IMG/VR virus record: IMGVR_UViG_3300049217_000080
Coordinates: 1 to 54,250 of that record
Length of the DNA stretch: 54,250 bases
Direction: 5' to 3' (one strand)
DNA from: a virus
In this document: in pieces, positions 7,788 to 16,000 of the stretch
How positions within the stretch are numbered: position 1 is the first letter of the stretch
Layout of the letters: each line of letters opens with the position of its first letter
The notes under the pieces: generated by a model
Told to the model about the DNA's origin: nothing
What the model saw: the letters and a program-made list of their open reading frames with translations, nothing else
Databases searched by the model: none
Made by a program: the position numbers and the translations under genes

Positions 7788-8024
7788 ATGACCATATTAG
7801 ATGATTTTATCGGCGGTCTCGTGGATTGGGAAAAGGTATCGGCCGATGGCACTACAATCTGTTCTGGTTTCGGTAGTTTTCAGGGCGCTGAAATAGGGGA
7901 AAGACTCCACCTCGCAGGAGACTATGGGGTTACTACAAGTAAAATTCAATCCATTACGGTATACGGAGAATTCGCAACCATTAAAACCTTGAATTCGACT
8001 TACTCTTTGAGGGCATGGAAATGA
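7788..8024 (+). CDS. Hypothetical small protein, beta-rich
   Basis: This 78-residue protein is not recognised. An AAGGAA site precedes the ATG. Alternating hydrophobic residues (TICSGFGSF, SITVYGEFATIKTL) suggest a small beta fold. It sits in a run of short coupled genes at the end of the + strand block. Confidence 0.65.
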   Translation: MTILDDFIGGLVDWEKVSADGTTICSGFGSFQGAEIGERLHLAGDYGVTTSKIQSITVYGEFATIKTLNSTYSLRAWK

Positions 8025-8260
8025 CACTAACTCCAGAGCAACTCATATACGACCTTCAAAAACAAATCATAAGGCTTGAAGAAGAGCTGCGACATGCTCA
8101 GGAAGACGTGAAGGATTTTGAAAAATTGGCAATAGAATGGAAAAAGGGGCACAACGAACTGGAGATGAAACATAAAAGGATTACAAAAGAAAAGGACCAG
8201 ATTATAGAGGAGTTGGAAGAGGAATTGGACACTTGGAGAACGTACAAGGAACTATCCTAG
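8021..8260 (+). CDS. Small coiled-coil protein
   Basis: The protein has 79 residues from the ATG at 8021, which overlaps the previous stop as ATGA and has a GAGGG site at good spacing; an ATG at 8015 is also in frame. Nearly the whole chain is a charged coiled coil (IIRLEEELRHAQ, IIEELEEELDTW). It is the last gene of the + block, and its end overlaps the tail of a minus-strand gene by 9 bp. Confidence 0.65.
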   Translation: MTLTPEQLIYDLQKQIIRLEEELRHAQEDVKDFEKLAIEWKKGHNELEMKHKRITKEKDQIIEELEEELDTWRTYKELS

Positions 8261-8368
8261 CATTGCCCTAGATATAAGCTTGACTAGTTCTAGAATTCCT
8301 ATCCCTATTTCGTAAAGAAACACTAATCCTGCGACGCACAAAACTGCGGCTAAGAAATCGTCTTTCAT
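8252..8368 (-). CDS. 38-residue putative membrane protein
   Basis: The frame runs from ATG 8368 to TAG 8252. After MKDD comes a hydrophobic stretch (FLAAVLCVAGLVFLYEIGIGIL, residues about 5-26), and then a short basic end, so one membrane span is expected. Its ATG overlaps the stop of the gene at 8365-8535 as ATGA, which supports real translation. It lies at the 3' end of the adhesin operon. A lysis or membrane role is possible but unproven. Confidence 0.5.
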   Translation of the reverse strand: MKDDFLAAVLCVAGLVFLYEIGIGILELVKLISRAMLG

Positions 8369-8535
8369 AGCTTGGAAATACCCTTAATAATATCTGCGGC
8401 GGCATCAATCAAGAATTTAATCTCAGGCTTAAAGATGTAGCCAATACTTACGCAGCAAAGATAGGGGGCCATAGCCCAAACTTTTAGGGCAAATGACTTG
8501 ATCGAATTACAAAGATTTGATAGTTTTTGAAGCAT
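8365..8535 (-). CDS. 56-residue putative membrane protein
   Basis: The frame runs from ATG 8535, three bases after the adhesin stop, to TGA 8365, where it overlaps the next start by ATGA. A hydrophobic segment (FALKVWAMAPYLCCVSIGYIF, about residues 15-35) is followed by an amphipathic helix. Together with 8252-8368 it forms a coupled pair of tiny membrane proteins behind the fibre-tip gene. Size and topology are compatible with a holin-type or membrane-modifying protein, but there is no family match by eye. Confidence 0.5.
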   Translation of the reverse strand: MLQKLSNLCNSIKSFALKVWAMAPYLCCVSIGYIFKPEIKFLIDAAADIIKGISKL

Positions 8536-8538
8536 AAA

Positions 8539-9519
8539 TTATTGATAGAATTCTTTAACTATGATGATTCCCGAACCACCTTGACCGCCGTTTCCACCAA
8601 GAGTTCCTGTGAACCCTGCCCCGCCTGCGCCTACTACGTAGGCCGCACCTGATGACATGATACTAGCTAGAGCCGTTCCTGAGATGAATACTCGAATAAA
8701 CCCACCCGCGCCGCCGCCTGATGACCCAGCCGTTGCAGTTCCACCGCCTGCACCTCCGCCGCCGCCTCCGCTATTGACGATTGCCGCGTTTCCGTTTGAA
8801 TTATTGTATCCACCGCCGCCGCCTCCGCCAAAGGGATTCGCTCCCCCTGCCCCGCCGGCGCTTGCAAAGGACGAAGTTTGAGCACTTGTAGGTTGACCCT
8901 GTCCACCCGCGTACGAATCAAGTGTGACAAGTCCGGATGAAGACGCAATTGAAACTGTACCCCCCGCACCACCTACTGCCTCTAGGACGCCCCCCAAACC
9001 CCCGTTTGCTGTGAGAAAAGAAGTGCCGAAAGTTGTGTTTCCGCCCGTTGTTCCAGTTCCGTTGTATGCACCTCCGCCGCCTCCGCCGCCACACATTTCG
9101 ACTTCAAGATACAAAGGGGTTGGTCCTACTGGAAGAGTGTAGGTTCCGCTGCCAGAAAGGAAGACCTGAATAGTCGGAGCGTTTAAAGAAGGAAAAGTTG
9201 AATTAGAAAGGGTCGTCCAAACGCCTGCAGAAGTTCCGTTATTAATAAGGTTGGTGGTCAAAGTAGAGTTAGCTGGAACTGTTTGAAGTGCGCTACCGCC
9301 GTTGTGATTTACTTGGAGAGATCCGGAAGAGAGGTTGAATATTTGATATGAAATTCCGGCGCGTGAAAAAGTCGTAGCATCGGGTAGGACCACCGTTTGG
9401 TTAGCCGTTCCACTAAAGACTTGGATGGTGGCGCTAGTATTAATTAGCGTGGTTGTCCCACCTGAATTTGTGGTTGTTGCTACGGTATTAATGAGCGACG
9501 AATATTGTAAAACTGCCAT
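8539..9519 (-). CDS. Glycine-rich tail-fibre tip / adhesin
   Basis: This 326-residue protein has an N-terminal ~115 residues of beta-rich, Ser/Thr-rich sequence. From about residue 140 a glycine-rich domain follows, with several runs of five to eight glycines separated by short variable loops. This architecture matches glycine-rich receptor-binding proteins of long tail fibres (polyglycine-II sandwich, as in phage S16 gp38) and Gly-rich tail tips. It would sit at the fibre end and contact the host receptor. Loops between the Gly runs are the likely specificity determinants. An AAGGAGT site and a TATGATATAG element lie upstream. Confidence 0.75.
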   Translation of the reverse strand: MAVLQYSSLINTVATTTNSGGTTTLINTSATIQVFSGTANQTVVLPDATTFSRAGISYQIFNLSSGSLQVNHNGGSALQTVPANSTLTTNLINNGTSAGVWTTLSNSTFPSLNAPTIQVFLSGSGTYTLPVGPTPLYLEVEMCGGGGGGGAYNGTGTTGGNTTFGTSFLTANGGLGGVLEAVGGAGGTVSIASSSGLVTLDSYAGGQGQPTSAQTSSFASAGGAGGANPFGGGGGGGYNNSNGNAAIVNSGGGGGGAGGGTATAGSSGGGAGGFIRVFISGTALASIMSSGAAYVVGAGGAGFTGTLGGNGGQGGSGIIIVKEFYQ

Positions 9520-9540
9520 TGAAAACTCCTTATAAACTCT

Positions 9541-9550
9541 CTATATCATA
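9541..9550 (-). promoter_or_regulatory. TATGATATA-class late promoter candidate for adhesin
   Basis: The minus strand reads TATGATATAG here, 21 bases before the ATG at 9519 and inside the 35-bp gap after the upstream gene. It belongs to a repeated element described at 10422, 11224, 24593, 35752, 38519 and 46472. Confidence 0.5.
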
Positions 9551-9554
9551 TCTC

Positions 9555-10409
9555 TTATGCTGTTAAAGAAATCGCATAATACGTTAAAATGTAAGACGAA
9601 ACGTCTGTTGGAATATTCCAGCTAACTGTAGCGCTTGTTCCGGTTTGCCCAGACAGTAAGATGGGCTGGTATTGCGGAAAACTATCGGAAGTATTTTGCA
9701 TGGTCGCAATCAAAGTATATCCGCTAGAATTAAAATTCACTGGCAAAGGCAACGTAGCGGACGTTACTCCACTAGCTAGAGCAACTTGTCCGGTAGCTAA
9801 AATACCGTAGACCATCTCGTAATTTGCGGAATCCGTAAGGGTATTGAAGCTGAAATTGACTGTCGTAGTATTGTTCGCTCCCACTACCACCGTTTGAAAT
9901 TCTGGGTGTGGATCAACCAAGTTCTGGATTTGTGCGATAACGGGATAGTTTGACCCTGTTTGGGGCATAAACAAACTAGAAGACAGAGTATCAGCCCCTG
10001 AACCAATAGCGGACTCCGCTTCCGGAAACGTCTTAAAAGGTACAATATAGGAAACAAAATAATTTGAACTGTCTAGAGGGTGATTCCACGAAAATGTAAA
10101 ACCGGTTGGACTTTTTGCAGTTACTTCCACTTGCTGGTATTGAGGAAACGAATCTACGAGATTGCCCATCATAGCCAAAACTATATAGGAGGTATCTTGT
10201 TGGGTGGGGATGGTTACAACTTGGGAAGTGGCCCCTGAAGTGAGGGTGGCTTTTTTAGCATAATAACCGCCGCCACTAGAAACAGAGCCTAGAACGTTAT
10301 TGATGGCCGCCAGAATGTCCGCAAGATTATCTCCAGCGGGCGTACCTATATTCGGAAGTGCGGCACGATTTATTACTTGGCGGTCGTCTAAAGGCTTATA
10401 GTCACTCAT
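9555..10409 (-). CDS. Tail-fibre-associated protein with three tandem beta repeats
   Basis: The protein has 284 residues. A short N-terminal helix (GDNLADILAAINNVLG) could attach it to a fibre or baseplate. Three repeats of about 65-70 residues then follow. Each carries a YxVxAxMxNxxDxxPxxQ-like line (SYIVLAMMGNLVDSFPQYQ; NYPVIAQIQNLVDPHPEFQ; GYTLIATMQNTSDSFPQYQ) and ends in FxW-xxP-DSxNYxxxY. It is probably a virion beta-domain protein next to the adhesin. No enzymatic residues are evident. Confidence 0.7.
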   Translation of the reverse strand: MSDYKPLDDRQVINRAALPNIGTPAGDNLADILAAINNVLGSVSSGGGYYAKKATLTSGATSQVVTIPTQQDTSYIVLAMMGNLVDSFPQYQQVEVTAKSPTGFTFSWNHPLDSSNYFVSYIVPFKTFPEAESAIGSGADTLSSSLFMPQTGSNYPVIAQIQNLVDPHPEFQTVVVGANNTTTVNFSFNTLTDSANYEMVYGILATGQVALASGVTSATLPLPVNFNSSGYTLIATMQNTSDSFPQYQPILLSGQTGTSATVSWNIPTDVSSYILTYYAISLTA

Positions 10410-10420
10410 TATAACTCTCT

Positions 10421-10449
10421 TTATATCATTGAGACTCTATATAAAGATT
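10421..10449 (-). promoter_or_regulatory. Tandem regulatory motifs upstream of the triple-repeat protein
   Basis: On the minus strand CAATCTTTA (10442-10450) is followed after a short gap by AATGATATAA (10421-10430), 11 bases before the ATG at 10409. Both motifs recur in other intergenic regions of the window. The rest of the gap 10450-10492 shows nothing recognisable. Confidence 0.5.
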
Positions 10450-10492
10450 GTCGTCTATTGGGATTGGGACAAGTGTTTAGAATTATTAAGAA

Positions 10493-10729
10493 TTACCACT
10501 TACCGAGAGGGCATTTGAAGCTGGAGCCTCTAGCTTTTGCCGCCAAATAACACCCACATTCTCCACATTGATTGGTTTCTTTGATGTGTTTTGGGCATTG
10601 ATTGCAGATTCCTAAGCGCTTATGGAATGTATCGTCTTCAACCAAAAGGTCGTTACCCTCTATAACGTCCTTGGCTAACGCCTTGGCCGATTCAGCGGCA
10701 TACTTAAGTTTCTTAAGAATATCCGACAT
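10493..10729 (-). CDS. Small zinc-binding (cysteine-cluster) protein
   Basis: This 78-residue protein has an N-terminal helix (residues 1-30) and then six cysteines: C42-x2-C45, C55-x2-C58-x-C60 and C73 (ICNQCPKH, CGECGC, KCPLGKW). The pattern fits a compact zinc ribbon of a type often seen in tailed-phage genomes. Its ATG abuts the stop of the thioredoxin-like gene, so the two are coupled. Function is unknown. Confidence 0.65.
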   Translation of the reverse strand: MSDILKKLKYAAESAKALAKDVIEGNDLLVEDDTFHKRLGICNQCPKHIKETNQCGECGCYLAAKARGSSFKCPLGKW

Positions 10730-11215
10730 TCAAGAAACTCTTTGGACCAATATTTGGTTGAGTTCGTCTAGGATAGCCTTAGCTTCTAAGGGATTAAGTC
10801 CATCAAATCCGCCGATGAAGCCAAATTCATTCTCGTAAGTAGCAGCTTTGGTGTGATGGACATAAAACGAAGGAAAAGAGTACTTTTTAACCATTTTAGG
10901 GGTGCCGTCTTCGTTAAATTGCGCTACTGCCTTGGTGAGCTGATTTCCTTTTTCGTCCAATTGAATGGACCCGTCTTCATGGGTTAAGGGCTCATAAACA
11001 ATGGCTTGAATGTCTTCCGCGTATTTCTCGTAATAGGACTTGCCATCGCTAAATTCTAGCGAAAGAAATTGAATACTTGGGTATTCTATTGAGAAGTTCT
11101 CAAACACCGGCTTAGCTGCTTCGCAGTGATGGCAGCCATTAGCGTGAAAGAACAGGACAGAAAACTCTTTTTCTTTTAGTAATGATAACTGATCTTCTTT
11201 AATATTAAGCATCAT
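10730..11215 (-). CDS. Thioredoxin-like protein with CHHC active site
   Basis: This 161-residue protein has a beta strand VLFFHANG followed by C28-H-H-C31, the CxxC redox centre of thioredoxin folds. A cis-proline-type motif SFPSFYV lies near residue 114, after an insertion of about 50 residues. A His-His dipeptide between the cysteines is typical of oxidising DsbA-like or PDI-like sites rather than reducing CGPC thioredoxins. It follows the cysteine-rich fibre gene 11241-13079 by 25 bp in the same direction. It might form or shuffle disulfides in that fibre. The start could also be the second ATG at 11212. Confidence 0.7.
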   Translation of the reverse strand: MMLNIKEDQLSLLKEKEFSVLFFHANGCHHCEAAKPVFENFSIEYPSIQFLSLEFSDGKSYYEKYAEDIQAIVYEPLTHEDGSIQLDEKGNQLTKAVAQFNEDGTPKMVKKYSFPSFYVHHTKAATYENEFGFIGGFDGLNPLEAKAILDELNQILVQRVS

Positions 11216-11221
11216 GAAATA

Positions 11222-11231
11222 CTTATATCAT
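11222..11231 (-). promoter_or_regulatory. TATGATATA-class promoter candidate before thioredoxin-like gene
   Basis: The minus strand reads TTATGATATAAG within 11222-11233, eight to nine bases before the ATG at 11215. No Shine-Dalgarno lies between motif and ATG, so a transcript from here would have a very short leader. A mirror-like case on the + strand is 38519-38528. Confidence 0.45.
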
Positions 11232-11240
11232 AAGTAGGAA

Positions 11241-13079
11241 TCAGTGAGGTCCCATACACATTATATATACATCTGTGTCTTGTGCACTATTGCTAGTGTT
11301 GTAACATAATAGAGTACCTGTTGAAGAGGTAGGATTTCCATCTCCACTGCAATAACCCCTAGTATTACTTTGTCCCACCGTAAAGAAACATGAAGGATAA
11401 CTAGAAAATTCACCCGCCGCAATGTTAAAAGCGTATAAGCCGGTATTACTTCGTGTAACCGAGGTTAACCAACTCCCAGACTGGGAAAGAATCGTACAAG
11501 GGCTTGATGTGCAGCTACCAGGAGATGCTTCTGAGCCTGAGCCAAAATGCGCTCTCTCGATATGCTCCTGCCCCGTCGTCGTACTCGTCACGCTTCCGAC
11601 GAGGATGGGGGCTGCTTGATAACCTGTAGTCATAAATACGCTAATTACTTCGTAAATAGGAGAACCAAGAGGTCCACCACTTTGAGTGGTAATGGTACCA
11701 TCTGGCCTGAGATCAATGTAGTCACCGGCATTCAATTGAACTAATGCACTTGATGCTTGCGGCAAACTGCTGGTGTTCGTTAACGCCAAAAGAACGTAGT
11801 GAGATCCATTCTTGTACAAGTGAACGTTAGTAGTTCCTGCAGCATTGTACAGCGTTGTATTAACTTGATAGTATCCTGAAAAAGGGGCTGTAAATCTCCA
11901 CGATGTACCGGTGGTGACGCAGGAACCTGAACATCCGGTATCAAATAATGCTGTTTGAAAGTTGATTGGATTTCCACCTGTTGTAGAAGTATTAGTGCTA
12001 ACATAGTAGCTCGCAGCTACCGGGCTAGCGTTCGAATTCACCGCTATCTGCGAAGCGCTGGGGAAATAATATACGTCGATTTCGAAGGATTGCGGACTTG
12101 CAGCGGTCGCGTTATTTTGAATTGCAGCATTTGAACTTCCATTAAGAACAACGCCTTGGATTTGAAATTTAGCATTCGATACAGCACTAGTTAAAACAAT
12201 TTGACCGGTAATTGTTGGGATAAATAAGGTGTTACCGCTATTTTGGTTAACAACAGCTTCATCAGACGAAGCTGTTCCGCTGGTAGCTTCGTAAAATCTA
12301 AATCCAGAACTGGTTACACCTGAGCCAGAATTTTGACCAAATGAGCCTCTTGCTACTAAATAGTAAACTCCTGCTGGAGCACTGGTGAAATCAATCTCGG
12401 GAACTTTTGTTGATGGAGCAACAGCGTTTCCAGACACAGTGGGTGTGGGACAGCTAGTATTGGCTGCAAATGCTACGTATGAACCCGTTGAAGTAATATT
12501 CCAAGTACAACTGGTCGTTGCGACCCAATTAATGGACCCCAAGAATTGAGCTTGATTGATTTGTGAAATATTTGTAGCCTTACCATAAGTGATGTTTGCA
12601 ACATGCAAGGCGGAAGCCCCGCTGTTACCCGTCACGTTTTTAATAGCTACAGTCGTAGCACTCCCTAAACTTCCGCACGGAACGTTCAATATCACGTTTT
12701 TAGAAGTAGACTGTGCTGACAAAACTACATAAGCAGCAACGTTCGATCCTTGTAACACCTGTGCTTGAACGGCGCTTCCCATAGAAGAAGCGGTGTAATC
12801 AAAGCTAAGCATGCAGTTTTGGCCGTTAAGGGAATTGTCCAGGGTATTTAAGGTCCAAGTAACACTATCAGTGGTATCGTTGGTAAGCGCGATTTGAAAG
12901 TCCGAAATAGCCGTTAAAGGAGTACTGGTATTTTGAGATACCGTAGCAGAACCACCCACAGCGACGTTGTTGACGTTTTCAAAACCAGAAGGATTGATAA
13001 CGTAATTCCTGCCCTGGGTACCGGATTGTTGTCCCAACAAATAATCGGTTAATTTTACTCTGTTTGATGTATTAGCCAT
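11241..13079 (-). CDS. Cysteine-rich tail fibre with C1q/TNF-like region
   Basis: This 612-residue Ser/Thr/Asn-rich virion protein begins with NYVINPSGFENVNN, typical of phage fibres that carry a carbohydrate-binding-like beta sandwich. Residues about 360-470 (WRFTAPFSGYYQVNTTLY and on to GDYIDLRPDG) resemble a C1q-like jelly roll, which trimerises and binds ligands. About a dozen cysteines occur, several in close pairs (GCSGSC, SCTSSPC), unlike the neighbouring fibres. It lies 2 bp after the 1277-residue fibre gene and before the thioredoxin-like gene. Confidence 0.7.
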   Translation of the reverse strand: MANTSNRVKLTDYLLGQQSGTQGRNYVINPSGFENVNNVAVGGSATVSQNTSTPLTAISDFQIALTNDTTDSVTWTLNTLDNSLNGQNCMLSFDYTASSMGSAVQAQVLQGSNVAAYVVLSAQSTSKNVILNVPCGSLGSATTVAIKNVTGNSGASALHVANITYGKATNISQINQAQFLGSINWVATTSCTWNITSTGSYVAFAANTSCPTPTVSGNAVAPSTKVPEIDFTSAPAGVYYLVARGSFGQNSGSGVTSSGFRFYEATSGTASSDEAVVNQNSGNTLFIPTITGQIVLTSAVSNAKFQIQGVVLNGSSNAAIQNNATAASPQSFEIDVYYFPSASQIAVNSNASPVAASYYVSTNTSTTGGNPINFQTALFDTGCSGSCVTTGTSWRFTAPFSGYYQVNTTLYNAAGTTNVHLYKNGSHYVLLALTNTSSLPQASSALVQLNAGDYIDLRPDGTITTQSGGPLGSPIYEVISVFMTTGYQAAPILVGSVTSTTTGQEHIERAHFGSGSEASPGSCTSSPCTILSQSGSWLTSVTRSNTGLYAFNIAAGEFSSYPSCFFTVGQSNTRGYCSGDGNPTSSTGTLLCYNTSNSAQDTDVYIMCMGPH

Positions 13080-13081
13080 AA

Positions 13082-16000
13082 TTAATTGTTCCTACATTTC
13101 TCTACCCAAGCGGCAGAATCCCATACCAGCGTTAACATATCACTTGCACCTAAAGTACAAGGTCCGTTTAGTTCCACAGATCCGCTTTGATTTGGAATAG
13201 TTACCGTGTTGGTGTTTGACCTTCCGATAATATGAAGTTGTTGTCCCACCACAGTTCCTGCGGCAATTGCTGGGCTTGCGGTAATAGTAACTGCTCCGCC
13301 AGAGCCCTGGATAAAACTTACTTGGATTAATGCGGTCGTAGATACGTTAGTTCCACCCACCAATCCATTTGCAGCGGTAATGCTTAATGGAGAAGCTCTT
13401 GTTCCGAAAGTGGAAGGAGCAGCAGATGAGGTTGCTTGCCAAGTAGGTGCAGAGCTTGAGCCAGTAGATGTCAGAACATATCCGGAATTACCCATTCCAG
13501 ACGAAGCGCTTTGTAGTGCTCCAGTCGCTGTGGTGCCACCGATAATTGGGGCATAGACAGTAAATGAGGTATCGCCGGTTCCGCCGTATCCGACACCTAC
13601 TACCATCCCATTCCAGGTACCAGAAGTAATGGTTCCAACACTTACTAAACTAGAAGCGGTCGTTAGTGCAGACAGCGTAGTCAAAGTAGCGTTCGATGTC
13701 GCGGTTACGTTTGCAGCAGTTCCAGTTGTATTTTGATTCAGAGTAGGAACGTCGGCTGCGACAATCGCTCTGAAAGTTGGTGCGCCCGAAGATCCGTTTG
13801 GAGCGGCAAGGAACGTATTAGCGCTTTGGCTCTTGAAACTAGCAAGAGTTAAGGTGCCAGAACTCGTGACAGGGCTTCCACTGATATTGAATAGGCCAGT
13901 AGAATCTGCTAAAGCGACCGATGTGACAGTACCAGAAGATGCAGGACTTGCCCATGCTGGTGCTCCGGAAACAACAGTCAGTACTTGACCAGTAGATCCG
14001 ATTCCTAAACGTGCTGCGAGTCCAGTTGAAACTTCGTATTCGATATCACCAGTCGTGGTCATTGGTGACAAAGCGTTATAGGCAGCAGCAGCGGTTGTCT
14101 GACCGGTTCCACCATTTGCGATAGCGATCGTGGTTCCGTTCCAAGTACCAGAAGTAATTGTCCCTACCGATGTCAGGGAAGAACTTACTACCGTAGAATT
14201 CAGAGCGGTTCCGCTCAAAGTTCCAGCAGGAGCGACAACTGCGTTGCCACTTGCGGCTGTGATCAATCCCTTGGCATTAACAGTAAAGGAAGGAATCGAA
14301 GTCGAAGAACCAAAAGATCCGGTATTTGAATTGACGGTTGCAAGTGTCAAAGCTCCGGATGCGACGATGGTAGCGTCCCCAGACATTGTCACCGAAGCAG
14401 CAACGTTTGAAGCGCTTCCTACTAAGATATTACCGCTAGTCAAAGCCGCCAATTTAGAAAAGGAGATCGCAGCAGAGCTTGAAATCTGAGTATTGGAAAT
14501 ACCGCCGGATTTAACTTCCAGGGTACTGCCGGAACCGCTTTGATCCAAGGTAACGCCATCAGTGATGGTTGCAAGTTTTGCGGTGGTCACGGAAGCACTT
14601 GCAAGCTGTGTACTGCCTACGCCAGAGGTTGGGATGTAGAGCTGGTTACTTCCGTTCAAGCCAATGGTAGAACCGTCATACAATACGTTTAGGGTATTGC
14701 CTGATTTAGAGAGAGCGTTTCCGGGCTGGATTTGATTGCCGCCATTGAACTGGACGAATGCGCTTCCGCTATATACCCATGCAGAGTCGGAGTAATTTGT
14801 TCCTGAAAGAACGATGATGGTGTCGCCAGAAGAAGGAGCCGCCGTAGCTCGTCCGTTATCGATCCTAGCCGCCCAAGTGATTGCTGTTACTACCACGGTA
14901 GCGGTATAGACTTCGTTGTTTCCGCTAGAAAGATTTACGAACAGAACCGACGTTCCGTTAGTGACAGTCGTTCCATCGATAAGGGTGGCCGTAGTCGCAG
15001 GAAGCGTGGTGTCGACGTTATCAAACAAATTAACAGCAGGTCTGTATTCAATTCCCGCTAGAGCATTTTCTAACTGGCCGTAAGTTACAGCGTCGTTTGT
15101 GCTCGTTCCATTTGCAAGATTTGTAATCTTGTTTGAACCCATGTTGATAGCACCAGACATGGTACCACCACTTAAAGGCAAATAAATCGAAGACAACGAA
15201 GGAATATCTGCTGAGACCAAACTTCTGAAATTTGGTTGAGCAGCAGAACCAGAGCTTGGGCCAGCAAATACTTTGTTGGCGGTTTGGGTACTTAGACTAA
15301 ATGTAAGTGTTCCAGATCCGGTAACAGGTGATCCAGAAATACTATAAATTGGAGTACTTGAGCCGTCCGCTAAAGCGACGGAGGTGACGGTACCGTTAGT
15401 TGCAGGAGTAGCCCAGACGGGCAGGCCGGCTGAGACAGTTAGTACCTGCCCAGTCGACCCAACCGCTAGTCTTGCGGGCGCAGGAGTTGCGTTTTCGTAG
15501 ATGATATCGCCGGCAGTAGTTAAGGGTGACAGAGCGGCAAAAGCAGCCGCAGCAGAAGCTTGACCGGTACCGCCGTTAGCGATAGCGATCGTGGTACCAT
15601 TCCAGGTACCAGAAGTGATTGTTCCAACACTTGCTAAGCTTGAAGCCGTGGTTAGGGCAGAAAGGGTGGTCAGGGTAGCATTGGAGGTTGCGGTTACATT
15701 TGCAGCAGTTCCAGTAGTATTTTGATTAAGCGTAGGAACATCGGCAGCAACTATAGCTCTAAAAGTAGGAGCACCTGAAGATCCATTCGGAGCAGCAAGG
15801 AAGCTATTTGCGGATTGGCTTTTCAAACTAGCAAGAGTTAGAGTTCCAGAAGAAGTTATAGGGGAGCCAGAAATATTAAATATTCCGGTAGAGTCGGTCA
15901 AGGCAACGGAAGTCACGCCAGTAGATGGAATGGAATAGTAGCCTAGAGTTCCACTACCGTTTGTTCCGTAATACTTAGTATTACCAGGAGTTGCGGAATC

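Noticed and set aside
8657-9142. Proline-rich open frames on the + strand
   Set aside because: They are the complement of the glycine-rich adhesin gene (Gly codons read as Pro), lack ribosome sites, and oppose a well-supported gene.
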